Origin: Bacteroidales bacterium UBA4070
GTDB lineage: Bacteria > Bacteroidota > Bacteroidia > Bacteroidales > VadinHA17
DNA: 13,888 nt
Direction of reading: 5' to 3'
Assembly (NCBI GenBank): GCA_002383485.1
Contig: DFYY01000017.1
Coordinates: 1 to 13,888 of the forward strand
Positions 1-7,002 of the stretch are shown here, piece after piece (position 1 is the stretch's first letter; each line of letters opens with the position of its first letter). The notes under the pieces were generated by a model, which saw only the letters and a program-made list of their open reading frames with translations, had not been told where the DNA came from and ran no database searches. Position numbers and translations under genes: made by a program.

Positions 1-80
1 CAATTCTTATTGCTCTACGAGCAATATCCAATGTGTGACAGTTTTCTGCGATCCTGATGTCACTATTGCCTGTTGCCTGC
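1..80. other. Intergenic start of window with a short perfect hairpin
   Basis: No gene is visible in these bases downstream of the decarboxylase gene. Positions 8-26 form a perfect inverted repeat: TATTGCTC, a TAC loop, then GAGCAATA, an 8-bp stem. Read on the minus strand, it lies about 55 bases past the stop codon of the decarboxylase gene, where a terminator could sit. No T-run follows it in that direction, so calling it an intrinsic terminator would be speculative. It may instead belong to a feature beyond the window edge. Confidence 0.4.
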
Positions 81-1217
81 TTAAGAGAGTCTGTTCCGGT
101 AGTCAGAATAACCGAACTCCCTGACCAGCCGGAACTTCTGATCAGCAGTCCAGATTCCGATATGCGGGTGAGGCACGCCGTTGAATGTTGTGGTCTTGAC
201 CATTGTGTAGTGGATCATGTCCCAGAAGACAACCGTGTCACCAACCTCAAGCTCGCGGTGGAACGACCAGTCGCCCATGAAGTCGCCCGAGAGGCATGAG
301 TTGCCTCCCATCCGGTAGGTGGGTTTACCGGCCACCGGTTCAAAAGCACCCATGATTACAGGTTTATAGGGCATCTCGAGACAGTCAGGCATGTGTGCCG
401 TGAAAGAGACATCAAGGATTGCGGTTTTTATGCCGTCACGGACGATTATATCCTCCACGGTGGCAACCAGTTCGCCGGTCTCCCAGGCAAAGGCACTGCC
501 GGGTTCAAGGATGAGATGAATATTGTATTTCTCCCTGAACCTCTTCAGGAGTCCGATCAGGTGTTCTGTATCATAACCGCGGCGTGTCATGAGGTGTCCG
601 CCCCCCATATTCAGCCATTTAAGTCTGGGCAGCAGGTGTCCGAACTTCTCATCAACCACTGCAAGCACCTTCTCCAGGGTATAGGAATCCGACTCGAAGA
701 GGACGTGAAAATGGAGTCCCTCCACCCCTTCCGGCAATCCGTCGGCCAGCTCGGCAGCGGTGACGCCCAGGCGTGAACCCGGGGAGCAGGGGTTATAGAT
801 GCCGTGTGCCACCTCGGAGTACTCCGGGTTAATGCGCAATCCCGGCGAGATGTGTTTTCCCTCACGCTGAAGCACAGGGGCAAATTTCCTGTACTGTGCC
901 AGTGAGTTGAATGTTACGTGGGAGCTGTAGCGCATAATAGTGCCGAACTCCTCCCTGCGGAAGGCTGGTGCATATGTATGTGCCGGCACACCCATCTCCT
1001 CATAGCAGAGCCTGGCCTCGTGAATGGAGCTGGCAGCCGCGCCGGAGACATACTCGCGTACCACAGGGAAGACCGACCACATTGCGAAACCCTTGAATGC
1101 AAGTATAATCTCGGAGCCCGAGGCCTGTGCAACATCCCTGATCAGGGTGAGGTTCCTCCTCAGCCTCTCCTCGTCAATTACATAGCACGGAGAGGGAATC
1201 TTCTGGTAATCAATCAT
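81..1217 (-). CDS. nspC: Carboxynorspermidine/carboxyspermidine decarboxylase
   Basis: This is a PLP-dependent decarboxylase of the alanine-racemase-fold (fold III) class. It removes CO2 from carboxynorspermidine or carboxyspermidine to give norspermidine or spermidine in the cytoplasm. The 378-residue length is normal for NspC. Visible landmarks are the Schiff-base lysine K42 in ILAFKGFAMW, the HFHVLFE strand near 169-175, the phosphate-binding LNMGGGH at 203-208, EPGSAFAWETGE at 238-249, and the catalytic-cysteine region GGNSCLSGD with C308. The ATG at 1217 lies one base after the stop of the upstream synthase gene, so the two are almost certainly co-transcribed and translationally coupled. 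From sequence alone I cannot tell whether the physiological product is spermidine or norspermidine; spermidine is usual for gut and marine Bacteroidota. The family call is firm. Confidence 0.93.
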   Translation of the reverse strand: MIDYQKIPSPCYVIDEERLRRNLTLIRDVAQASGSEIILAFKGFAMWSVFPVVREYVSGAAASSIHEARLCYEEMGVPAHTYAPAFRREEFGTIMRYSSHVTFNSLAQYRKFAPVLQREGKHISPGLRINPEYSEVAHGIYNPCSPGSRLGVTAAELADGLPEGVEGLHFHVLFESDSYTLEKVLAVVDEKFGHLLPRLKWLNMGGGHLMTRRGYDTEHLIGLLKRFREKYNIHLILEPGSAFAWETGELVATVEDIIVRDGIKTAILDVSFTAHMPDCLEMPYKPVIMGAFEPVAGKPTYRMGGNSCLSGDFMGDWSFHRELEVGDTVVFWDMIHYTMVKTTTFNGVPHPHIGIWTADQKFRLVREFGYSDYRNRLS

Positions 1218-1218
1218 A

Positions 1219-2415
1219 TCAGAGTTCGAGGTCTATGTCAAACTTCTCATGCCACGGCAGGCCGAGGCGGGCCAGTTCGGTGAGGAACGGATCGGGATCA
1301 AACTGTTCAACGTTCAATACACCGGGTTTCTTCCAGAGGCCCTTCATATACATCATTGCACCTGTGGCGGCAGGCACTCCGGTTGTATAACTCACCGCCT
1401 GCGTTCCGGTCTCGCGGTAAGCCTCCTCGTGGCTACAGTTGTTCCAGATATAGTATGTACGCTCCTTGCCCTCTTTGTCCAGGCCCTTTATGCGACATCC
1501 TATCGAGGTCCATCCCTTGTAGTTTTCGCCCAGGTCACCCGGGTTGGGAAGCACCTCTTTCAGAAACTTGATTGGTATTATCTCAACCCCGTTGTACATC
1601 ACCGGATCAATACGGGCCATCCCGATATTCTGGATCACGCGCAGGTGGGTAAGGTACTCCTGTCCGAAGGTCATCCAGAAGCGTGCCCTCCTGATTGAGG
1701 GGAAGTTCTTCACGAGTGACTCGAGTTCCTCATGATAGATGAGGTATGACTCCTTCGGTCCTATGCCCGGGTATGTCAGTGGCTTATGAATCTCATGGGG
1801 TTCGGTGTAAATCCATTTACCATTCTCCCAGTACTTGCCCTTCTGCGTTACCTCGCGGATATTGATCTCGGGGTTGAAGTTGGTGGCAAAAGGCTTGCCA
1901 TGATCGCCTGCATTGCAGTCAACGATATCGAGGTACTGTATCTCACTGAAATGATGCTTCGCGGCATGCGCCGTGAAGACACCCGTTACCCCGGGATCGA
2001 AGCCGCAGCCGAGGATAGCTGTCAGTCCTGCTTCGCGGTAGCGGTCGTGAAAGGCCCACTGCCAGGAGTACTCGTATTTTGCCTCTTCGGGTGGTTCATA
2101 GTTGGCGGTGTCAAGGTAGGCTACTCCTGTTGCAAGACATGCATCCATTATGTTGAGATCCTGATAAGGCAGTGCAAGGTTGACCACCAGGTCAGGCTTG
2201 AAGGAACGGATCAGTTCAGTCAACTCCTGCACATTGTCTGCATCCACCCTGGCTGTCTGAATCCTGTTGCCGCCAATCCTTTCAGCGATTGCATCACATT
2301 TGGATTTAGTCCGGCTGGCAAGCATTATCCGGTCAAACACATCCGGCATCCCGGCCATTTTGGTCACAGCAACGGTGCCGACGCCACCGGCCCCTACAAC
2401 AAGTACCTTTCCCAT
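1219..2415 (-). CDS. Carboxynorspermidine/carboxyspermidine synthase (saccharopine dehydrogenase family)
   Basis: This NAD(P)H-dependent enzyme condenses aspartate beta-semialdehyde with 1,3-diaminopropane or putrescine and reduces the imine, giving the substrate of the adjacent decarboxylase. The N-terminus carries a Rossmann motif, VVGAGGVG (residues 6-13), followed by an arginine in ASRTKSK that suits NADP binding. The rest follows the saccharopine dehydrogenase pattern, with AILGCGFDPGVTGVF in the middle of the protein. The longest frame opens with GTG at 2418, but the ATG at 2415 directly behind it is the more natural start, giving 398 residues. Pairing with NspC separates this protein from true lysine-pathway saccharopine dehydrogenases. 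A possible -7 element lies at 2438-2445. Homologues are often annotated simply as saccharopine dehydrogenase or Lys1. Confidence 0.9.
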   Translation of the reverse strand: MGKVLVVGAGGVGTVAVTKMAGMPDVFDRIMLASRTKSKCDAIAERIGGNRIQTARVDADNVQELTELIRSFKPDLVVNLALPYQDLNIMDACLATGVAYLDTANYEPPEEAKYEYSWQWAFHDRYREAGLTAILGCGFDPGVTGVFTAHAAKHHFSEIQYLDIVDCNAGDHGKPFATNFNPEINIREVTQKGKYWENGKWIYTEPHEIHKPLTYPGIGPKESYLIYHEELESLVKNFPSIRRARFWMTFGQEYLTHLRVIQNIGMARIDPVMYNGVEIIPIKFLKEVLPNPGDLGENYKGWTSIGCRIKGLDKEGKERTYYIWNNCSHEEAYRETGTQAVSYTTGVPAATGAMMYMKGLWKKPGVLNVEQFDPDPFLTELARLGLPWHEKFDIDLEL

Positions 2416-2437
2416 CACGTTATATTTAGGTTCATTG

Positions 2438-2445
2438 CAAAGGTA
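2438..2445 (-). promoter_or_regulatory. Putative Bacteroidetes -7 element for the polyamine operon
   Basis: On the minus strand this reads TACCTTTG, a match to the Bacteroidetes sigma-ABfr -7 consensus TAnnTTTG. It is about 23 bases ahead of the ATG at 2415, which would leave a very short leader. I see no clear TTTG -33 partner at the expected spacing, so the assignment is tentative. Confidence 0.4.
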
Positions 2446-2496
2446 ATTTTTTTGGACATTTTTTCCGGCCCGCAGACGCCGTTAGTATAAAAGTTA

Positions 2497-2504
2497 TATT
2501 TTTG
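2497..2504 (+). promoter_or_regulatory. Putative -7 element for the corA-like gene
   Basis: The bases read TATTTTTG, matching TAnnTTTG. Transcription would begin near 2511 and give a leader of roughly 115 bases before the ATG at 2626, long enough to hold the mini-ORF and hairpin described below. No convincing TTTG -33 box is seen about 19 bases upstream, and the AT-rich surroundings raise the chance of a random match. Confidence 0.4.
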
Positions 2505-2530
2505 CACTCGTAACAATAGAGTTGTCTTTT

Positions 2531-2581
2531 ATGGACGATTATCACGCGAGCCGTTTTATTAATTTAGTTCTGCCGGGGTAG
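2531..2581 (+). CDS. Possible 16-codon leader ORF upstream of corA-like gene
   Basis: An ATG-initiated frame encodes MDDYHASRFINLVLPG and ends at TAG 2579-2581, 7 bases before the hairpin that covers the corA Shine-Dalgarno sequence. It begins with two aspartates and ends with Pro-Gly. Leader peptides controlling Mg2+ transporters are known in enterobacteria (mgtL, corL), and acidic or proline codons matter in mgtL. Here the idea rests only on position and content. There is no obvious ribosome binding site, and an ORF this short can occur by chance. Confidence 0.25.
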   Translation: MDDYHASRFINLVLPG

Positions 2582-2588
2582 ACTGAAA

Positions 2589-2623
2589 TGGTACCTCTGT
2601 GGAACACAAAATAGGAGGTACTA
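2589..2623 (+). promoter_or_regulatory. Hairpin sequestering the Shine-Dalgarno sequence of the corA-like gene
   Basis: Bases 2589-2598 (TGGTACCTCT) can pair with 2614-2623 (GGAGGTACTA) in a 10-bp stem: 7 contiguous Watson-Crick pairs (GTACCTC/GAGGTAC), flanked by G-U wobbles and one closing U-A pair, with a 15-base loop. The right arm contains five of the six bases of AGGAGG (2613-2618), which sits 7 bases before the ATG at 2626. Strong Shine-Dalgarno sequences are uncommon in Bacteroidota, so a strong one buried in a stem looks like a translational switch. The base pairing is directly visible; the regulatory role is inferred. Confidence 0.5.
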
Positions 2624-2625
2624 GA

Positions 2626-3555
2626 ATGATTACTTACTGGCAGATGATTCCTAACGGTCTCCTTCCGTTGAACTCATTTGAAAAAGGTTGCATAGTTAAC
2701 GTCACTGATCCCACTCCTTCAGAGCTTGGCATTCTTAAGAGCACGCTGAAGGTTCCCGAGGACTTTCTTGCTGATATTCTTGACGTTGACGAGCGATCTC
2801 GCATGGAGGTTGAGGATGACACGCTGCTGATGATCTACCGTATTCCCTACCAGAATCAGTCGAATGGGTTTCCCTTTACAACAATTCCCCTCGGACTCGT
2901 GCTTGACAAGAACAGCCTTGTAATAATATGCCACAGGAACAACGAGGTGCTGGACGATTTTTTCAGTCGCAGCGGCAAGGGTATTACCATTGAGACGAAG
3001 ATCGATCTGATTCTCCATCTCTTTCTCAGGACGACCATGTTCTATCATCGTTACCTGAAGCAGATCAACAACCAGACAGCGATGATTGAGCAGGACCTGG
3101 AGAAGTCTACCCGCAACCAGGAGTTACACAGGCTTCTGAAGATGGAGAAATGCCTTGTGTACTTCACAACATCGTTGCGCTCGAATGAGATGATGATGCT
3201 GAAGCTGAAGAATTCGAAGTGGATACGTGATTACGAATTCTCATCCGATCTGCTGGAGGAAGCCACCATCGAGAACCGCCAGGCAATTGAGATGGCAAAG
3301 ATTTACAGTGACATCCAGAGCGGGATGATGGATGCGTTTGCTTCGGTTATTTCAAACAACCTGAACATAGTGATGAAGTCGCTGACGATAATCACTATAA
3401 TTTTAATGATACCTACTCTGATTGCCAGTTTCTATGGTATGAACGTACCCAACAGGCTTGAGAACAACATGAACGCATTCTGGTTTATATTGGGCGGTTC
3501 CGTTGTGCTGGCCACTGCGGGTGTGCTGCTTCTCAGGAGAAAGAAATGGATGTAG
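2626..3555 (+). CDS. corA: CorA-family magnesium/divalent cation transporter
   Basis: This inner-membrane channel of the CorA metal ion transporter family mediates Mg2+ (possibly Co2+/Ni2+) flux and acts as a pentamer. The large N-terminal cytoplasmic domain (about 1-245) is followed by the long stalk helix, TM1 at about 251-269 ending in the diagnostic YGMN (residues 270-273), then TM2 at about 285-303 and a short basic tail, RRKKWM. At 309 residues it is of normal length for the family. An in-frame GTG at 2599 would add nine residues, but the ATG at 2626 follows an AGGAGG at ideal spacing, so I chose the ATG. The leader contains a mini-ORF and a hairpin covering the ribosome binding site. 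The loop after GMN reads GMNVPN; CorA proper usually has GMNF-x-x-MPE, so this belongs to a divergent subgroup and ion preference is uncertain. Confidence 0.93.
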   Translation: MITYWQMIPNGLLPLNSFEKGCIVNVTDPTPSELGILKSTLKVPEDFLADILDVDERSRMEVEDDTLLMIYRIPYQNQSNGFPFTTIPLGLVLDKNSLVIICHRNNEVLDDFFSRSGKGITIETKIDLILHLFLRTTMFYHRYLKQINNQTAMIEQDLEKSTRNQELHRLLKMEKCLVYFTTSLRSNEMMMLKLKNSKWIRDYEFSSDLLEEATIENRQAIEMAKIYSDIQSGMMDAFASVISNNLNIVMKSLTIITIILMIPTLIASFYGMNVPNRLENNMNAFWFILGGSVVLATAGVLLLRRKKWM

Positions 3556-3571
3556 AACAGGCTCACACAAT

Positions 3572-3599
3572 GACTGCGAGGTCCATAGAGTCTCGAGTC
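3572..3599. terminator. Weak hairpin between convergent genes
   Basis: Between the stop codons of the convergent corA-like and murU-like genes, GACTGCGAG (3572-3580) can pair with CTCGAGTC (3592-3599) apart from a one-base bulge. No T-run follows on either strand, so it would be at best an atypical bidirectional terminator. The rest of 3556-3628 shows nothing recognisable. Confidence 0.25.
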
Positions 3600-3628
3600 A
3601 GATAAACTTGATTACCAGATCAGCCGAT

Positions 3629-4351
3629 TTATTTATCCTCACGCAGGTGTGCCCTGATCTTTTCAAGGTTCCTGGGGGTGCCGCAGTCAAACCAGTAGCC
3701 GTAATCATGCAGGCAGGTCATGATTGTGTGATTTTTGGCCAGCATCAGGTAGAGTGATGTAAGGGAGTAGATCCCTTCTGTCATCAGGTCAAAGATGGCG
3801 GGTGAAAGTACCTGAATGCCGGAGAAGCCCACCTCTTCAAGTTTCCTGCTGTTTTCCACCGTAATGATCTCCTCTTTTGTCGCGTTGTTGCGCCAGCCGC
3901 GAAGACGGCCTGCAGCATCCACCAGCAGCATCCTGTTGCCGGGTCTGTGCCTTACGGCGAGGGTAGCAAGGGCCCCTGAACCGATGTGCTGACTGTACAT
4001 TCCGGGCAGATCCATATCTGTGAATTCATCCACATTATGAGCAAGGAAAGGCTCACTGCCGAAGAATGCCCTGGCTCTGTACAATCCGCCGGCCGTATCA
4101 AGCAGCTCGTCGCGTTCATCAGATACCGTAATTTTGTGTCCCCGGCTCCTGAGCCTGTCAATCTCCTCAAGCATCTGCTCCGGGTGATGGTGGATATTTA
4201 CCAGCAGGTCGTCAAAACCGGCCGCGACTAGCTTCTCCGCAGTCAGTCCGAGCATTGTTCTGCCATTGATGTCAGCCAGTGCCTTGGGTTTGGTAAGGGT
4301 CATATCGCCAAGCCTGGTGCCCAGGCCGGCGGCAAAGATCATCGCCTTCAT
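3629..4351 (-). CDS. murU: MurU-like nucleotidyltransferase (MurNAc-1-phosphate uridylyltransferase)
   Basis: This 240-residue sugar-1-phosphate nucleotidyltransferase most likely converts MurNAc-alpha-1-phosphate and UTP to UDP-MurNAc in the cytoplasm. The N-terminal signature FAAGLGTRLGDMTLTKPKAL (residues 6-25) contains the G-x-G-T-R nucleotide loop and the KPK lysines. LLDTAGGL (83-90) and the metal-binding segment HNVDEFTD (105-112, likely D108) follow. No left-handed beta-helix acetyltransferase domain is attached, which separates it from GlmU and fits MurU. The ATG at 4351 overlaps the stop of the kinase gene by 4 bases (ATGA). That coupling to an AmgK-like kinase is the main reason for preferring MurU over a generic mannose-1-phosphate guanylyltransferase-type call. 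Substrate specificity is inferred from context. Confidence 0.8.
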   Translation of the reverse strand: MKAMIFAAGLGTRLGDMTLTKPKALADINGRTMLGLTAEKLVAAGFDDLLVNIHHHPEQMLEEIDRLRSRGHKITVSDERDELLDTAGGLYRARAFFGSEPFLAHNVDEFTDMDLPGMYSQHIGSGALATLAVRHRPGNRMLLVDAAGRLRGWRNNATKEEIITVENSRKLEEVGFSGIQVLSPAIFDLMTEGIYSLTSLYLMLAKNHTIMTCLHDYGYWFDCGTPRNLEKIRAHLREDK

Positions 4352-5766
4352 GCTGTCAGTGATGTATGTTTAACTGTGACCTCTACGCCAGGCATTGATG
4401 AGAGCATGGAGGCAACCCTCTCACCGCACCAGACAGAGCGGTGATGCCCGCCCACGCAGCCAAAGGCAGCATGAATGGTGAGAATTCCCTTTCGTCTCAT
4501 CATGGGGAGTGAGTTACGGATAATATTGATGCAGTCGCCCGCAAAGGCCACTGCTTCATCATCATTGTTGAAGAACTCGATTACTTCGGGATCGAGCCCG
4601 GTGAGTTCGCTGAGTTCAGCTACAGTAACCGGATTACGAAGTCCACGGCAGTCGAATACAAACCCACTGCCGTTGTCATAGCTGATTGTCCTTCCCCTGA
4701 CATAGGAGAAGCTCTCGATATGCACTGTCACAAGGTCCTGGTAATGTTCCAGGATCCGGTATTTGCGCTGCAGAGGAACGGCCATCGAGGCTTTCTTCAA
4801 CTCCGGCAGGTCAATCCGGAGGGCTTCACTCTCAAGCAGCTCGTTCATCAGTTCCACTGCCGGAACGATGCTCTCGTTAAAGGTGGGCTTGTTCTCATGG
4901 AGCCCTCTGAATCCGAATGCGCCAAGGGCCTGCATAAGCCTGATGAGGGTGAAGGCCCCCTGGTACATCTCAATTGACTCCCTGCTCCTGCCGGTGGCAG
5001 CCGCAAAGTGCTCAAGGTGGCGGTCAATTGTCACCTCCCTGATCTTTTGAGGGATAAATGCCTTGGCGTCATAGACCAGTGAGGCAATGTCATACTGCGG
5101 TGCGCCAAGCCTGCCCCCCTGGTAATCTATATACCACGGTTTTCCGTCCCTGATCATTATGTTTGCCGTCTGGAAATCGCGGAAGAGGAAAAATTCCTGC
5201 CCGGCATCAAGCAGGTACCTGGTCAGTATTTCAAAATCGCGTTCCAGTCTGGTCTCATTGAACGGGGCACCTATCAACTTCAGGAACATGTACTTATAGT
5301 AGTTCATGTCCCATACGATGCTCTGACGGTCAAAGCTGCGGTGCGGGTAGCAGAGAGAGAGGTCAAGTCCCCTTATACCTTCGGTCTGAATCCTTACCAG
5401 GTCACCGGCAATAGTCAGAAAGAGCTTTTCCGTCTCTTCATTGAAACGCTCCTCATCAGAACGGCGGGCCAGCCAGGTAAAGAGGTTGGTGTCACCCAGG
5501 TCCTCGAGAAAGTAGATTCTCTCTTCGGGATAGTAGACATAAATTTCCGGCACAGGTAAGCTCCTCGATCTGAAATGGTTTGAGAAGCCCACGAAGGCTT
5601 CGTTCTCCTCACGGCTGGGATTGTATGCACCAATGACCTGATCCTCACGGCATATGAGTCTGAAATAGACCCTGTCCGAGCCAGACTGAGGGAGCCGGGT
5701 AATGATATCCGGCGGTGAGCCTTTCCAGCGCTCGAAAGCTTTCTCTACCTGTGTTCTTATATCCAT
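4348..5766 (-). CDS. AmgK-like anomeric sugar kinase fused to a RapZ C-terminal-like domain
   Basis: This is a 472-residue two-domain protein. Residues about 1-325 form an aminoglycoside-phosphotransferase-fold kinase: the catalytic loop FRDFQTANIM has D197 and N202, and the metal-binding IDYQGGRLG has D214. The first loop position is F instead of the H of HxD kinases. In AmgK this fold phosphorylates the anomeric hydroxyl of MurNAc or GlcNAc. Residues about 345-472 resemble the RapZ C-terminal domain: VHIESFSYVRG (348-358), FDCRGLRNP (371-379), and GCVGGHHRSV (436-445) matching the RapZ GCTGGxHRSV motif. The RapZ Walker-A ATPase domain is absent and replaced by the kinase. In E. coli the RapZ C-terminal domain senses glucosamine-6-phosphate and binds sRNA; whether either property holds here is unknown. 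It starts one base after the DUF5009 stop and overlaps murU by 4 bases. Confidence 0.82.
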   Translation of the reverse strand: MDIRTQVEKAFERWKGSPPDIITRLPQSGSDRVYFRLICREDQVIGAYNPSREENEAFVGFSNHFRSRSLPVPEIYVYYPEERIYFLEDLGDTNLFTWLARRSDEERFNEETEKLFLTIAGDLVRIQTEGIRGLDLSLCYPHRSFDRQSIVWDMNYYKYMFLKLIGAPFNETRLERDFEILTRYLLDAGQEFFLFRDFQTANIMIRDGKPWYIDYQGGRLGAPQYDIASLVYDAKAFIPQKIREVTIDRHLEHFAAATGRSRESIEMYQGAFTLIRLMQALGAFGFRGLHENKPTFNESIVPAVELMNELLESEALRIDLPELKKASMAVPLQRKYRILEHYQDLVTVHIESFSYVRGRTISYDNGSGFVFDCRGLRNPVTVAELSELTGLDPEVIEFFNNDDEAVAFAGDCINIIRNSLPMMRRKGILTIHAAFGCVGGHHRSVWCGERVASMLSSMPGVEVTVKHTSLTA

Positions 5767-5767
5767 C

Positions 5768-6895
5768 TCAAAGTCTGATTATTATCTTTTTACGGTAAAG
5801 TATATATCCAAGGGACCATATGACAATGACGAGCATTATCGGGAAGAGCAGGCTGGCCAGCTTCTGCTCCTGGAAAAGCGGGCTGCAGACATGGGTGAAT
5901 ATCCAGTTATACAGAGAGACCTCCCCTACCTTGATAACCAGCAGGGTCTTGGTGAGCATTCCCGCGAGCACGTATGTAAACAGTGCATTGGTTCCGAAGG
6001 TATTGAAGAAGCCTGTCCATCCCCTCAGATTCCAGATATCCACTATAATGAACAGCAGCGCAAGTATCACCATTCCGATACCACCTGCATAGAGAACATA
6101 GGAGCTGGTCCATATAGGTTTGTTGATCGGAAAATATTCTCCCCAGAGCAGTCCTGCGCCAATCAGCAACACTCCGACAAATGAGAGCCAACCCACAGTC
6201 TTCCATGAGTTGCCCTTGCCCGTAATCAGTCCTCCCGTCATGAAGCCAAGCAGCACCGTTGCCGTTGCCGGCAGGGTACTCAGGAGGCCTTCGGGGTCAA
6301 ACGGAATACCGAATCCCCTGTAGAGGTGGTTCTCGCCGATAACTGCCAGGTCAACTGTCCGTGCATAGTTGCCCTCCAGCGAATATGGGTCGCTGCCACC
6401 CATAAAGTACATAAGGGCCCAGTAACCAAAAAGTAACACGGCAGTGGCAACCCAGATGTAATTCTTTTTGATGATCAGAACCAGTATTGCGCCCAGGCCC
6501 CATGCCAGTGCAATCCTCTGCAGCACTCCCATTATACGGAGCGCATCGTAGTCACGCACAAAGCGGGGAAAAATGTTCAGAAAGAGACCGACAGCAAATA
6601 TGAGGGCCACCCGTCTGATCACCCGGAACAGTGCAGGACCTGAAAACTCGAAGTTAAACTTTCTGAGGGAGTACCACATTGCCACCCCCGAGATAAAGAG
6701 AAAAGAGGGAAAGACAAGGTCAGTAGGGGTGCATCCATGCCACGATGCATGCCTCAACGGAGCATATACATGGCTCCATGTGCCAGGGGTGTTTACGATG
6801 ATCATAAAAACCACCGTCATACCCCTGAATACATCGAGAGACATAAGCCGAGCCGACTTGCCGGCGCTCTTTACGGAACTCTTTGATGGTGTCAT
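5768..6895 (-). CDS. HGSNAT/NagX-like multi-pass membrane protein (DUF5009 family)
   Basis: This is a polytopic inner-membrane protein of about 10-11 hydrophobic segments related to heparan-alpha-glucosaminide N-acetyltransferase and bacterial NagX/YeiB-like proteins. The hallmark N-terminal block is present: RLMSLDVFRGMTV (16-28), followed by HASWHGCTPTDLVFP (49-63). Its H53 aligns with the histidine that carries acetyl in human HGSNAT. The frame extends upstream to a TTG at 6937, but the ATG at 6895 is preferred because the conserved block begins soon after it, giving 375 residues. It heads the operon with the AmgK-like and MurU-like genes. In bacteria, related proteins have been linked to amino-sugar uptake or transmembrane acylation, so it may acetylate or import a wall-derived amino sugar. 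The biochemical role is not settled by sequence. Confidence 0.82.
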   Translation of the reverse strand: MTPSKSSVKSAGKSARLMSLDVFRGMTVVFMIIVNTPGTWSHVYAPLRHASWHGCTPTDLVFPSFLFISGVAMWYSLRKFNFEFSGPALFRVIRRVALIFAVGLFLNIFPRFVRDYDALRIMGVLQRIALAWGLGAILVLIIKKNYIWVATAVLLFGYWALMYFMGGSDPYSLEGNYARTVDLAVIGENHLYRGFGIPFDPEGLLSTLPATATVLLGFMTGGLITGKGNSWKTVGWLSFVGVLLIGAGLLWGEYFPINKPIWTSSYVLYAGGIGMVILALLFIIVDIWNLRGWTGFFNTFGTNALFTYVLAGMLTKTLLVIKVGEVSLYNWIFTHVCSPLFQEQKLASLLFPIMLVIVIWSLGYILYRKKIIIRL

Positions 6896-6969
6896 ACAGG
6901 TTGTTTTAGTCCGGTAAAAATAGCAAAATGGTGCCAATCAACAGGGAAAAGAATGACAAAGAAAAGTGC

Positions 6970-6977
6970 TATTTTTG
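6970..6977 (+). promoter_or_regulatory. Putative -7 element for the GH3/serine hydrolase gene
   Basis: TATTTTTG matches TAnnTTTG and lies 25 bases ahead of the ATG at 7003. A TTTG -33 box is not evident. The 107-base divergent region (6896-7002) must also hold the promoter of the minus-strand salvage operon, for which no TAnnTTTG match is seen on that strand. Confidence 0.4.
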
Positions 6978-7002
6978 ATTCAATTCAAAATCAGTTTATC
7001 CA

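Noticed and set aside
393..776. A 127-codon plus-strand frame inside the decarboxylase gene
   Set aside because: It is a shadow of the conserved NspC reading frame on the other strand.
1786..2490. A 234-codon open frame on the plus strand opposite the carboxynorspermidine synthase gene
   Set aside because: It lies fully antisense to a gene with clear family motifs, has no recognisable domain, and its composition is that of a reverse-strand shadow.
5702..6184. A 160-codon plus-strand frame across the kinase/DUF5009 junction
   Set aside because: It is antisense to two well-supported genes and has a low-complexity, non-protein-like composition.
6896..7002. Promoter for the minus-strand salvage operon
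   Set aside because: No TAnnTTTG match is found on the minus strand in this interval, although the operon must start here; I did not report a site I cannot support.
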